This document shows positions 43,001 to 53,600 of a DNA stretch of 64,000 nucleotides, one piece after another. The translations under genes and the position numbers were made by a program. Below the pieces are notes generated by a model that did no database searches, had not been told where the DNA came from, and was given only the letters and a program-made list of their open reading frames with translations. This DNA is from Chondrus crispus. Lineage: Eukaryota; Rhodophyta; Florideophyceae; Gigartinales; Gigartinaceae. Position 1 is the first letter of the stretch. Each line of letters starts with the position of its first letter. Location: contig NW_005178528.1 of the NCBI RefSeq assembly GCF_000350225.1, positions 310,001 through 374,000 on the forward strand, written 5' to 3'.

Positions 43001-43702
43001 TTCGACCTGGTGTTAACGAGGCCACCGTCCGGTTTAATCCTCCCCGGTACTGTGCCGCAGGACGCGGGGACCCATCGAGAGGACCCGCAGACCCCGGTGC
43101 AGTACAAGCGAGCTACGCTGCGAAAGCTTCGCGACGCTCTCGGCCGCGCTCGGACGAAATTAACCGCATCGCAAAAGCGGTACAAGGACGATTTTGACAA
43201 GAAGGTCCGCTTCCGTCCGGTCGTTGTGGCGGGCGATTTTGTCTACGTTGATCGCCCGCCCCGCCCGTTGACAAGCGTCGAGCGACGCACGCGTGCGCAA
43301 GGTACGGCCGGAACGGACGAGCTCTCTGTCAAACTACTACCGAAGACAGAGGGTCCGTTTCGCGTGCGCTCCGCTACGGACACCACGGTCCTCATCGAGC
43401 AGGACGGCGTGGAAAATCGCGTGAGCATCGACCGCGTTACGAAGATGCCGCGCGGGCCGGGGGATACCGTCACCCCGGCCCCATCTACCGAATCGGACGC
43501 ACAAGCCGCAACGCAAAGAGCGGAGTACGTCGTTGACCGCATTGTCGGACACCGTACTACGCGCGGCGGGATCGACTACAAGGTCCGGTGGTATGGATAT
43601 ACCGCTTCGGACGACACCTACGAGCCCGCCGATGGGCTTCCACAGCCGTTTATCGACCGGTATTGGCGCTCGCGCCAACAAGGATCAAGCGTGCATGCGT
43701 AG
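39959..43702 (+). CDS. E1 pol: linker, reverse transcriptase, RNase H, integrase, chromodomain
   Basis: About 1,246 residues in one open frame. Order: protease-RT linker with a four-fold 22-residue repeat (40276-40541); RT from KHRIELKPGAKPIYQAPYR with FCVDYRKLNAV, FTTLDCISGYWQ and catalytic YLDD at 41201-41212; RNase H with TPDTDACGHQVGCALL (41640) and YATTEKECLAVVW. Integrase follows with a His/Cys zinc site (AHHPRLAGH..., CTSCAATRG), then MDLLGPLPK, LTDNGPQF and HPQSNGQTERFNR carrying the Asp-Asp-Glu triad. The end, from about 43,520, is a chromodomain (VDRIVGHR..., YKVRWYGYTASDDTYEP), which in chromoviruses can direct insertion to modified chromatin. All catalytic residues are present; the fault is upstream, where the frame must change by +1 near 39,955 to enter it, whereas E2 has the two regions in one frame. 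Confidence 0.88.
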   Translation, partial: RVVKGVTIPPMTQAMVRVATPVGGLCFLQNHRKTAHKNLCLMAQGVMDLFRGEPFTVLVSNFGSRAAHVPKHTVVGLALPSPTHIQTLGVPVPGEADDKEGGGNKNNSSTATEEQARREQPVTDDSRRQSSTATEGYARRKESSTDEGRINSSPAGECARREVPVTDDGRIKSTTATGGGARREEPETDEARSGNPANADERTDTDAEKTRSWEEDVHIGAEDSTVRSEIMDMLSEFKDMWFGHLGKIDATKHRIELKPGAKPIYQAPYRAGPIAREKEKKEIDRMLRAGVIEPTSAEWASPVVFVPKKEGTMRFCVDYRKLNAVTVRDSYPLPRMDECIDSLGDATVFTTLDCISGYWQVEIAEEDRDKTTFASHSGLYRFLRMPFGLKNAPATFPRAVDIILSRVKWETALVYLDDVIVYSRTVTEHMAHVREVLRLLHTTGVSLKLAKCAFFDTSVTYLGHVIRPGRLEVERRNVIAIERARAPTNQTELRSFLGMCNVYRRFVQGFAKIAAPLNKKTGKNQPYEFEILTDAEYAAFEELKRRLVSPPILALPRYGRKYTPDTDACGHQVGCALLQEQPDGGTRPIGYWSRALTDAERNYATTEKECLAVVWSILTLRPYLYGSAFNLRTDHEALRWVLNLADSSGRLARWRLRLAEYDYEVQYRPGVKYQLADGVSRLRTDGGDTEPVDDEVPCFAVQYDEGSEALLDNVHWDPPQDRPDGCHALAITPEERDAASISVEEFLREQAEGAFCRFAAETVGTPNSKFDIDRYGFLVRTSPLDGTLQRVVPTRLRPRVLYLAHHPRLAGHPGATRMYYTLRREYYWPHMASDAFSTVRNCTSCAATRGTLVKNQKDLKLFPAACPLEFVAMDLLGPLPKTAHGNQHVLVITDRFSKLTRSIPLRTTTASVVANAFLDNWVYVYGAPRYVLTDNGPQFAAKFFDAVCALLGVRHYLTTAYHPQSNGQTERFNRTLVQRLRHYVEEHQRNWDDYVQPLTFAYNTQVHRSTETTPFDLVLTRPPSGLILPGTVPQDAGTHREDPQTPVQYKRATLRKLRDALGRARTKLTASQKRYKDDFDKKVRFRPVVVAGDFVYVDRPPRPLTSVERRTRAQGTAGTDELSVKLLPKTEGPFRVRSATDTTVLIEQDGVENRVSIDRVTKMPRGPGDTVTPAPSTESDAQAATQRAEYVVDRIVGHRTTRGGIDYKVRWYGYTASDDTYEPADGLPQPFIDRYWRSRQQGSSVHA
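40276..40541 (+). repeat. 66-bp (22-residue) tandem repeat in the E1 protease-RT linker, four units
   Basis: Units follow the pattern SS-TATE-xx-ARRE-xx-VTDDxR, e.g. STATEGYARRKESSTDEGR and STATGGGARREEPETDEAR. E2 lacks the expansion. Confidence 0.8.
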
Positions 43703-45024
43703 CGCAAGTTTCGGCCGCTCTCGGTCGCACCGTTCAGACTCTCGCCCGCGCAAAAGCCTCTGGGGAAAACAAGCCGCGCACGTGCTATGCAGCCCCGGCA
43801 GCCAGCCGCGTGCGACTGCCCACCGCGAGGCAGCTCGTATCGGATGGATCCCGCGCAAACGGACGCAGATTCTCCTAAAATTGGCCAACCATTCGGGAGG
43901 GTGGTCCACAATCGGAATTTCTCCCAAGCGTCCACGCGGATAGCTATCAGCCACGCCTGGCCGCACCGTTCGGATGATCGCGCTCGCACGCGCCTATGGA
44001 AATGGAGAACTGTACCGGGAACCGGTACTTTGTATTGAGATGTATCGCGTTCGCCGACTTTTTAATTTAGTCGCGATTTGGGCTACGTTTTTCCCTCCCA
44101 CGCTGCGGGAAAAAATCGTAGCCCGTTTCTGACAACGGCATCGCACTCCTGGGAGCATTCCGCGTCCGGTAGTGTCGCCTCGGGAATCGAGGCGACCAGG
44201 CGAACCGATCGGTTGATGCGCGTGAATCGCTGCGAGCGCACGAGGGAAGTTCTGGCGCACGTATCCGTGCCCTTCTGTGGCCGACTTCGGCCGCAAAGGA
44301 CGGAAAACAAGGGCGTATTTATGAAAATTGGCCAGCCCTTCGGGGCAGGAGTGCCAAGACGGGGATTCTAATCCCAAAACGACCGTACGGAACTTGCGCG
44401 CGCTGTTGTCGAAGCGCGCTGGTGCGCTGGGGCCGTGAAGAACCGCCCGGGCGACAGTGTCGGCCCCCGTCCAGCCCGGCGGGGGCGGCGGCGAGGACTT
44501 TGGGTCGCGCACTGTACGCCGTGGGCACGCGCACCGCATCGGACGAATTAATCCGCGCGAACGCGGGCTCGGCCAACTCGGTGGCCCGCGAAGCCTCGCC
44601 GCGTTGGCTTCGCCACGGGTGTACCGCATGGGCCGATCGGCTAGACGCCGGAGCCCGACCAGGGCTCGACGGCGGACCGTATGGGCGTGCGGCGCTGACT
44701 TCGTCGTGACCGTCCGTTCTCGGTCTCCGGAGGAGGTACTGTACGGAAAAGTCGTCGCGGGTGGAGGAGTTGGGAATTTTCGGGGGAGTGTTAGGAGGGA
44801 GTCAGGGGTTTCGGAGCGTCTCGCAGGAGGGAAATTGGACGACGCGCTTACCGATTCGGACGGGACAGCTGGCGAATCGACCGCCAGCTCGGAGTCGAGG
44901 CGGGAGAAAAGCCCGCCCGCACGCACGCGCTTCGGTCTTCGCATCGCGCGCGGAGGAAAACAGAGAAACTGGAACGGAATCGCGTGGTCGGATGGGTGGT
45001 CGCTACGGGGACGTAGCGAAAGCT
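43703..45024 (+). other. 1.3-kb 3' region of E1 between pol and the purine tract
   Basis: No plus-strand gene. A similar string, AAAATTGGCCA(A/G)CC(A/C)TTCGGG, occurs near 43,878 and 44,324. On the minus strand there is an open frame of 316 codons (43994-44944), Pro/Arg/Ser-rich, without motifs; it may be chance in G/C-rich DNA. Confidence 0.5.
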
Positions 45025-45037
45025 AAGGAAGGGGGTC
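45025..45037 (+). other. Polypurine tract of E1
   Basis: AAGGAAGGGGG followed by TC directly before the 3' LTR; the expected plus-strand primer. Confidence 0.75.
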
Positions 45038-45704
45038 TGTAGTATAACGACGGACGCGCGCGCGGGGAGATTATTAACAGTGCGGCCGTGCACGGTGGAC
45101 ACGTGGGCGGGTGTGCCCACGTGTAGGGAGCGCGCGCGTGCCGAGCGGTCGTAATCTGGCGTACGTGTACAGTAGTGCACGTGTCGGCCAAGCGGTAGTC
45201 TACCAGTATGACGCGTGTACGCTAGCACACGTGGCATCCGTGCGGTAGTCTGTAAGCAGCGCGTGTGTACAGTAGTACACACGTGTAGCTGCAGCGTCCG
45301 CGCGGTAATTAGGAATTGAGGCGCTAGTTTTTTAATGGCGTACAGTACCTGGTACGCACTAGGCGGCAGGTACTGTATACTGGGACAGGTGTCCGAGGCG
45401 TCCCTCTGAGGGGTTAAGACCTGACACCCGTCCCCACCAGTAAACTGGGGCAAGCTCGCCCCTGTCCCTTTTGCGCCTACGTACGTCCGTTTCGGTTGTC
45501 TATCGCGCGCGCTGGCTTCTAACCCGTTACCGGTCGCTCCCGTTCACGCACCACGGGGCGACTGCGCGTAACCGGCCAGTGAGCCACTCCCTTTTCGCGA
45601 GCTCGTCCGATCGGTTCAATTGGCGCGTCGCGTCCGCGCCGCGTGCTCCCTCACTAAAGCCTCCGCCTCTCACCCAACCCAGGGCGGAGAGGAGTTATCC
45701 CACA
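45038..45704 (+). repeat. 3' LTR of E1
   Basis: 667 bp; about three differences from the 5' LTR (near 45084, 45576 and 45589). Confidence 0.92.
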
Positions 45705-45709
45705 CTCAC

Positions 45710-46325
45710 TGTCAGAAAAAAGAAAGAACTCGTCATTCTGCTTTTGCTCCGATACGCAGAGAGAGCAATTCCCCTTCGTCACCATCAACTGAAGCAGGCA
45801 ATAGAAATCATTGTTTCAAGGATGACGCCCGGCCGCCGTCTACTACTTCAGTTCAAGAATGGCTCTTCAGGGGCAGGATACGTCCGTGAATTTACGCGAC
45901 GCCATCACGAAAGAATTATGTTTGCTAGACCCTTGCGCCAGGAAGCCCTCTGATTCAATACTGTAAATGCAGAGGTGTTGACTACACACTTTGCAACAAT
46001 AGACAAAATAATTTTCGAGAATAACATTGATGGGGTCAGGATAAGGAATTGCGATGAGTCCGGCGCAACACCAGGACGTGATGAAAACGGAAAACACAGC
46101 TCTCGAGTTTACCTTAATCGCTCCGGTTCACGTGATGCCAAGATCGGCCATTTTTTGAGCACCAATCGGGTTACCATTCTTCCCGTGGTTAGTGCGGCTG
46201 GGGCTCTCGGCCCACCCCTTTTTGTCCTCAAAGGGAAGATGATGCCCTACCGCGTCGTCACGTATAGTGGAGTACCGAAAGTCGAGACGTATGCGGATCT
46301 ATTACCACATAATGCGGTTATCATC
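45710..46325 (+). pseudogene. pogo2 transposase, central and DDE part
   Basis: It resumes right after the E1 TSD with VRKKKELVILLLLRYAERAIPL (CENP-B/Tc5-like HTH), then LLLQFKNGSSGAGYVREFTRRHHERIMFARPLRQEA. A later frame gives the catalytic domain: IRNCDESGATPGRD (first Asp near 46,052), VTILPVVSAAGALGPPLFVLKGK, and VETYADLLPHNAVI at the end. The two halves are in different frames. The gene is cut at about 46,325 by a minus-strand gypsy relic and its C-terminus, with the remaining catalytic residues, is missing. Confidence 0.7.
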
Positions 46326-47322
46326 TTCTGTACTTCTGCATCTTCTTTCTCGCGGGCCTTAGTCTCGGCCCGATACGGGGCTTGCGCAATTGGTCTTGTG
46401 TCCGGGACCAATTCGATTCGGAGGACCGTGGTGTTAATTTCACCAAGGGTCCCATCTCACATGCGGGAATATTTCTTGAGCATCCGACGGAATCGCTCGC
46501 GTAGCCGGTCCGGGACGTGGCTCCGGTCGAGTTCATCCACGTCCGGCGGTGGAGGCTCGATCCGTCGTTCCGGCTTCGCAGTTGCCGACGCGGGGAGCCC
46601 ATCCAACCGTTCTTCTCGCGGATCTTTCGGGTTTTGCTCTGATGATAAAAATTTAACATCGCCCGTAGGCGACGGAGTAGAATTACGAACTCCTTCCTCG
46701 GTTATCTCTTGTACTCCAAGTACTTCACCAATGGTGGTTTGGCTTGCGAACGCGGCTCGCGGATGCGGTAGAAGTTCGGCCACCACCTGGCCTTTTTGTA
46801 GCCTGACAGACTACTTCCTAAAATTCGCAAGGAGCAAACAAAATGGCCTGTCAGGCTCAACCTGAACGACACCATTCGTGCTCACTAAGCCGTGTTTTTG
46901 ATACAACGTTGAGTACGGGTGGACTACGACTAAACCAGTCCTTTTCGAGGTGCATTCGACGACGCGTTGCGTCCCTGGCTCAATAGTCGTGGCCCTTGCC
47001 ACCTTCACTCTGGGGAAAATTCGTTCTCCTTTTTTCTCTTCCTTGTGCTCTCCTGGGACCAGAGTCTTCTTTCCCTTTCTCGGCGAGAACTTCCTTATAA
47101 TCGGAACCTCCGAAAAATCTGCCAACTCCACAGTCTTCTTACGACGATAGATTGCTTCCACAAACCGGTCACAGTAGTCCGCACCTAGGATTAGGGGGAC
47201 TGCGAGTTTTTCGCAAAATATGAATTCGGCTGAAGCCACGAAACGTCCAAGCCTCACAGGCATTTTGAGTGTACCTAGAGTTCGGAGTGGCCTGTTATTC
47301 GCATCGCCGATGTCTTGGGCCG
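46326..47322 (-). pseudogene. Gypsy relic: protease C-part, linker and RT N-terminus
   Basis: Minus strand: RTLGTLKMPVRLGRFVASAE and LAVPLILGADYCDRFVEAIY (protease, 47300-47130), a linker ending with a TNGVVQVEPDRPF-like block, then an acidic stretch (PPPPDVDELDRSHVPD). Next, in another frame, comes RT-type sequence equivalent to the E1 segment IDATKHRIELKPGAKPIYQ. The protease Asp triad is missing because E2 starts at 47323. The left end stops within the RT N-terminus, abutting pogo2. It is a third, distinct lineage near E1 and E2. Confidence 0.65.
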
Positions 47323-48017
47323 TGTAGCATAATCGCGAAGGTGATTATTTACTGCTGGGGGCGGCTACTGTACACCCATGACACGTTTTACAGCGCGTGC
47401 GCGCGCGGCTGTAAGTACGCGCTTGATGCTCGCTGTGCACGTGTACAGCGGGGAAATCCGGAGTAAGGAACGCGAGCTTACCGTGTAAGCCACTAAATAG
47501 ATATTGTAGTAGGTATGGTAGATTATTTACTTGTATATTAAACGACAGGGCGACCGGCGGCGGTGGGAGAAAAAGGACAAGCACGGGCTTGGTACCAGAT
47601 CCTCCACCGCAGGTCTAACCCGGTCCGCTTATTCTAAACGCGTTCTCTTAACGCAAGCGCGTTAACTAGAGACTAGCGCGGGTAGCGGTCGCGAACGTAC
47701 GCTCGCGAGCTGGATCCGCCTCCGCCCGTCGGTGCTAGAACGCTAACTAGCGCCACCCCGGGGCGTCGAGCGCGTCGACCCACTCTACCGCGTACTGTGT
47801 TCGCGTCCGCTCCCCACCGCTCTACCACGCTACCACCGCCCGCGTTCTTTTCTGGTGTGTGTGTTTTTGTCCTCTCTTGCGTACACAGGTCTTCGAAGAA
47901 CCACAGCTAAACCCCCAACGCGACCGGGGGTTTATGCTACATTGGTCTCCCAACCTAGAAGGCCACACGATTATCGCGAGAAGACTATCGTTCGAGTCCG
48001 GGTCCGCACGCGTCGAA
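47323..48017 (+). repeat. Probable 5' LTR and leader of E2
   Basis: The LTR may run from TGTAGCATAATCG (47323) to GCGTACACA (47887), judged by end similarity to the E1 LTR; the downstream AGGTCTTCGAAGAACC would then be at the primer site. It contains GTGCACGTGTACAG and CTACTGTACACC strings like the E1 LTR. There is no second copy to confirm the borders. Confidence 0.4.
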
Positions 48018-50584
48018 ATGGAAGAAGGATCCGCCCCCTCAATTCAATCTGAGCCAACGAATATGGACTCAACCGCGTTCCGCACCTCCGAGTCAGCCGC
48101 GCTCCGCGTTCCATTCGGCGGCGGTGGCGCAGGTCTCAGTGACCGCGAACCATCGCCTGAACTATCAGAAGGCCGCGCACGCGCGATGTATGACCGAATC
48201 GCGACGTATATTGAGGAGGTCCGGACGGCGCTTCGATTCGACGTAACCGACGCGGTATATTCGCATTGCATGGAAGAACTACGATCCCTTCGCGAAGGGA
48301 GGTTTGAACGCATCTCCCAGTCTCTGGATAACCTCTGAGCACTAGTCGATCAACTGCAGAGTCGACTAGTGCTCGTCGAGGAATCGCGTCTCGACTCCCC
48401 CGACGAGTTCGGGGAAGGCCGCCCCGAGAGGACGGCCTCTGCGGGACGTACTGACGCGAGACCTTTTCCTTCCGCGGAACAGATGCGCGCGTTTGCCCAT
48501 GTGACCGCGCAGTTAAATTCTACACGCCGACGCGTTCGTCAGATGGAACGTACCCCGACGGCGACGTCACCCGGAGCCCCACCGTTAGGGCCCGGTGGTA
48601 CTGTACCTCCGAACGCGTCCGGCGCTCAAGATGTGGAGCCGGCTGGTGGTGACACCAGTCGGCCCGCATGCGGAGATCGAACAAGGATGGACGCAACTTT
48701 CGCGTCCGAAACCCAAGCCCTGCCGCATGTCGCCGGAGACATGCGGCAGACGGTTCGCGTACCTTACGCGGACGAGACTAGACGCGGGGATACCACCCGG
48801 GGATCGAGAGAACCGATTCTCGCTTTTGATCCCCGGTGGGGCGGCTATCAGCCCCAGGACCTCACTACGCGTCGGGGCCCGGTAGACGTCCGTACGCTAC
48901 CGGGGACCCCATTTGGCACATTGGGCCCCGCGGCCCCCGGGGTCGAGGCGGTCCACACGATGATACAGGAATTTAGCTCTGTAGCTAATTACAGGATGTA
49001 TCGCTGGACAACGTCTCGACCCTCGTCACGTCAGGGGACGCGGGGCGAATCGCGAAATATGCGCAGCGTTGTCGTGGGATTCGTCCCACGATGCGCAATT
49101 TCGATGGAGCGAACGCGATTGAAATACTCCCCTTCCTGAAAGATGTGCGCATCACGTTCAATTCGTAACATCTGACAGAAGGCGTCGCGATTCGCGTCCT
49201 CGCGCCTTTTCTCGAACGCGACGCGGAAAGATTATATACAAGCTACACTATGCGCGGAATCCGCGCAGGCCAGCTCCATGACGATGTGAGCTGGCCTGGG
49301 CTTATTAATCAATTCATCAAGCGCTACCTCACTGATGACGTACTGGGGGTAGCGCACGATGCCGTCGCCTCGGCTCATCAGAAGCCGCACGAGACGGAAA
49401 ACGCGTTCGCGGATAGGCTCGAATCGAACGCGTTCAAGTGCACCGCGGTATTTACGGAGCAAGCCTTGGCTCATTATTTTGTACGCAGATTGGCTCCCGC
49501 GACGCGAGCAGCGGTGGCAGAGACCGTCCAGAGGTTGCCCGCGAACCAGAAGACGGACCTGTCAATTATCAGACGCATCGCGACCGCAGAAGGAACCACG
49601 TTTCGCGCCCGACGCGGACTACCGCTGCCGGACCCGAAACCGGCAGCGAGGGGAGGGAGAGCCGCCAGGTCGAACGCGACGAGCTCCCCCGCGTCAGCCC
49701 TCCACGTTAACGAGGAGGATTGGGAAGCTGACCCCGTCCCCGTCATGAGAGGCGGGGAGGCTACGGGAGGCCGGCCGTCAACGCCGGCGTCGACGGAGAC
49801 CACGGGCAGCTTTGCCACCGCGTTCGGGCATACCCCAGCGGGGATGGGTGGTCCGGACCACCTCATGGCGGAATTTGGACATTTCGCGTCAAGGAGGGGG
49901 ACGCATACCGTCCTGTGTTCCCCGCTCACCGAGGAAGAGGCTCGTCACGCGGCGACCTTCGCCTCAGCCGACGGGAGCGCGTAAGTCTGCTGGCTGTGCA
50001 GAACGCACGGCCATGCCATGTACGCGTGCCCCTTCCTCGCGCCGGAGCAGCGGATGTTTACCGCGTATCGAAACTACCGGTACCAACTACAGACGCGTCC
50101 AGGGATGAGGAACCTCCTCCAACAGTCGGTCGCTGGTGACCGTGGTCCCCGTTCGGGCCACGCGAATCGCCCCGGAGGAGGCGTCCGGTTCGCCCCTCGC
50201 GGAGGAGGATACAGGCGCGAACAACGCGATTTCCGACAAGCCGACACGCGATACCCGCGTCAAGATGGAAGAGGAGAACGTGGCCGGTCCAGATTGCCGA
50301 CAGGGGTACAGAACGCGATAATGTACCTCCAGGACTGGGCAGGGGATCCGAATCCCCTGCCCCTATAGGAAAGCGAGCGAGAGCCGACTCTCGCCGCCCC
50401 CCAGATTTTACAACGTCCGAACGTTGAAAATCAACCCAGCGAGGTACCCGAGTACTTCGCGGATGCTGCCGCTCCAGAGTGGGTAGGGCCAGGCCAGCCA
50501 CTCGAACGGAGATCCGGAGCCGCGTTGGCTACAGATAGCGGCGCGACTAGCACGGATAGTTCAGGTAGCTCAAAAAACGCGTAA
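48018..50584 (+). pseudogene. E2 gag
   Basis: An ATG at 48018 (MEEGSAPSIQSEP) starts a frame that is interrupted by TGA at 48336-48338. Near 49,000 the capsid homology changes frame right after NYRMYR. Further stops are TAA at 49166-49168, TAA at 49982-49984 and TAG at 50366-50368. Domain order equals E1: the YRMYRLDN block, the DDVLGVAHDAVASAHQ capsid segment (49330-49500), and a zinc knuckle C-WL-C-RTHG-H-AMYA-C at 49988-50029. The acidic C-terminus ends ...GSSKNA at 50584. At the position of the E1 capsid TAG, E2 has Glu. Confidence 0.75.
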
Positions 50585-50639
50585 AGGCGGTCACGTTTAC
50601 GCGGTCACGTGAACCGTCTCGCTCTTATACCCCCGACCC

Positions 50640-53600
50640 GACCATATACCCCTATCAAGGGCGAGGTGAATATTTACCGATAATATTCCCCTCGCCGCAA
50701 CACGAAGTCACCGAGACCCCCGCCGGTCCGGTGCAAAGACAAGTATTTATCAAACGCGAAGTTACCGCGGCTTCCGTAAGCCCGGTACCACCCCACGAAC
50801 GCGAATATTTCCCGACCGCCGGAGGTCGGATGCCACGGATCCGCCGTGAAGGCACCAGGGCCAGCGACAGCCCGGTGCTAGAAGAAGAACGCGACGTGCG
50901 CGTCGAGAAGGCGCCGCATGAAGAAGTAACACGTGAACAACGCGTGGGCCTCTCCTTGGGCACCAGGAGTCAAGGGCCGAAAGACGAACGCGAGGCCTCG
51001 GACCCCGACGGTCAAGGAAGAAGAACGCGAAGAAGGGGCAAGACGCGACGCCGACGCCCAAAGCGAAATGACCTGGCGCGAACGGCCCCGCCTAAGATCG
51101 TCGAGGGCGTCGTTTGTCTGATGACGTCCAAGCTCTACAATATATTGGGCTCGATAGCTACTGAGAAGACCGCGTTCAAGCCGTACACTATCGCCGTCGA
51201 TACGTGTTCTGGCTACAATCTGGTGAGGAAGGCCGACCTTCCTCCCTATTGGACGCGACACGCGATACGCGACGCGCCATTGCCAAGGCTGGCCGGAGCA
51301 AACAGCAATCCGTTGAGGCTGAGCGCAGTGGTCGGCTTGGTTGTCCGGATTCGGAACACGATGTTCCGAGTCCCGTTCGTCGTTGCGGACGAACTGGCTG
51401 TTCCCGTGCTTCTGGGAACCGCGTTCATTGACGCGCATGTCCGGAGCATCGACATAGAAGCCCAGAGGCTCGAGCTCCGGCATGGGGGCGCCGTGGTCAT
51501 CGTGAACGCGAAGGGGGAGCCGTCTCCCCCTACAAGGCGACATGGACGCGAGAAAAACCGTGCAGAAGTACGCGAAGAAACCCAGCACCCGATTCGGATC
51601 GCGCGCTGGGTAAATGTCCCCGCTATGTCGCAAGTTCGCGTGCGCGTTACGACAGCGGGGAGAGGCCTGGTATTCTTGGAGCCTAAGCCGTCGCTGCAGC
51701 ACCGTCACGGGGTGCGGTTGACCAACGGGGTCGCGGAAGTGCTACCAAACCAGGTCCTCGAGGTTATGGTCGCGAATTTTTCGCGTCAGGTACGACGACT
51801 ATCGAAACATACAGTCGTCGGATACGCGAAACGGAACCCTCTTGCCATTCTGACACCGGAGCGTCGGGTGGCGGAGGAGATCGCGCACGCGTTGCACATT
51901 TCCAACTTGGACGGCCAAGAAGGAAACTTAGGAGCAGGACGGCCTGACTCCACCGCGAATATGAACGCGAACAAGAACGCGGACGAGGAGCACGCGAGGT
52001 ACCAAAATTTCGCGGATGATTCCGGACGCGTACAATATAAGGATCCCAAGTCGGACGCGGAAGATTGGGAAAAGGAGATTGATATATCACATGTGAATGA
52101 CGAGGAATTACGCGTACAGGTGCTTGAGATGCTACGCGAACACTCAAGTTTGTGGAGCGGGTCGCTCGGGATGATCCGAGCGACGGAACATCGCATCCCA
52201 CTTGAGCCCGGCACGAAGCCGATACGCGCCATGCCCTACCGCAAAGGGCCCGCGATGCGCGAAATGGTCGCGAAAGAAGTGAAGAAAATGTTGAACGCGG
52301 GAGTGATAGAACTCGCCAATACGGAGTGGGCGTCCCCGGTTGTCCTTGCCCCAAAGAAGGACGGTAGTCTACGCTTCTGTGTGGACTACCGTCGCTTGAA
52401 CGCGAAAACGCTGGCAGATTCGTATCCGCTTCCGCGTATGCACCACTGTATTGATTCATTGGGGGACGCGGCTGTGTTCACTACGCTGGACTGTAATTCA
52501 GGATAATGGCAGATTCCGGTCGCGCCGGAAGACTGCGACAAAACTACCTTTACCACCCATATGGGAACGTTCCGACACTTGCAGATGCCATTCGGGTTAC
52601 GCGGAGCTCCAGCCACTTTTCAACTGGACATAATTCTATCACGCGTACGATGGCAGATTTGCCTAGTGTATCTAGACGACGTTATCGTCTTTTCGCGTAC
52701 GCACGCGGAGCACGCGAAACATTTGGACGCGGTCTTGGGACTTTTGAGAAGCGCCGGCATTTCTCTCAAGTTGAAAAATTGCAGCTTCTTTCAGCCACGC
52801 GTACACTACCTGGGGCATGTGATATCCCCAGGGAAGTTAAGCGTGGCAGAAGCCGCGGCAGACGCGTTCAAAACATTTACATTTCCCCGAACTTTGACAC
52901 AAGTCAGTTCATTTCTCGGCGCATGCAATGTCTACCGCCGCTTTGTGCAGGGGTTCGCGAAAATCGCGCGCCCCCTCACCGATATGACGCGGAAGGACGC
53001 GGATCCGGACTACGATAACCCGACCGCGGCTCAGGTTCACGCGTTCGAAGAGCTCAAGGTGCGGATGATCGCGCCCCCAATTCTCGCTCTCCCGAGATAC
53101 GGACAGCCGTATATGATTGATACTGACGCGAGCGCGTATCAACTGGGATGCACGCTTTACAAGAGCACGACGGGACCAACGATTGGCGTCCCGTCGGCTA
53201 TTGGTCGTATTCCCTCAACGATAGTGAGCGGAACTACAGTGCGACTGAACGCGAATGTTTCGCCGTAGTGTGGGCCGTCCGCACACTACGGCCCTACATT
53301 GAGGGACCCAAATTTACCGTGAGGACAGACCATGACGCATTACGATGGCTGATGTCCCTCACAGAAAGCTCCGGCCGACTGACGCGTTGGCGACTACGGT
53401 TAGCGGAGTATGACTTCACCATCCAATACAGACCTGGACGCGTTCATCAAGTACCCGACGCGCTGTCGCGTCTCATTTCCCCGAGGACCGCCGACGACCC
53501 TCGGAAGGCCGTCGAGGTGGATGACGACATTCCCACCTTCGACGGCACTACCGTACGCGATGTGTCAGATGAATTACGCGACGATACTTGTACCGTGAAA

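Larger units (their letters stand above)
36059..45704 (+). mobile_element. E1, chromodomain-bearing Ty3/gypsy element, young insertion
   Basis: Complete structure of 9,646 bp: 5' LTR (36059-36725), probable primer-binding site, gag, protease, RT, RNase H, integrase, chromodomain, a 1.3-kb 3' region, purine tract and 3' LTR (45038-45704). The 5-bp CTCAC flanks it perfectly (36054-36058, 45705-45709). The two 667-bp LTRs differ at about three positions by eye, so insertion was recent. It interrupts pogo2. Despite its youth it has a stop inside Gag (38495-38497) and a frame change between protease and RT, so it probably cannot mobilise itself and may have been copied in trans. Confidence 0.92.
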
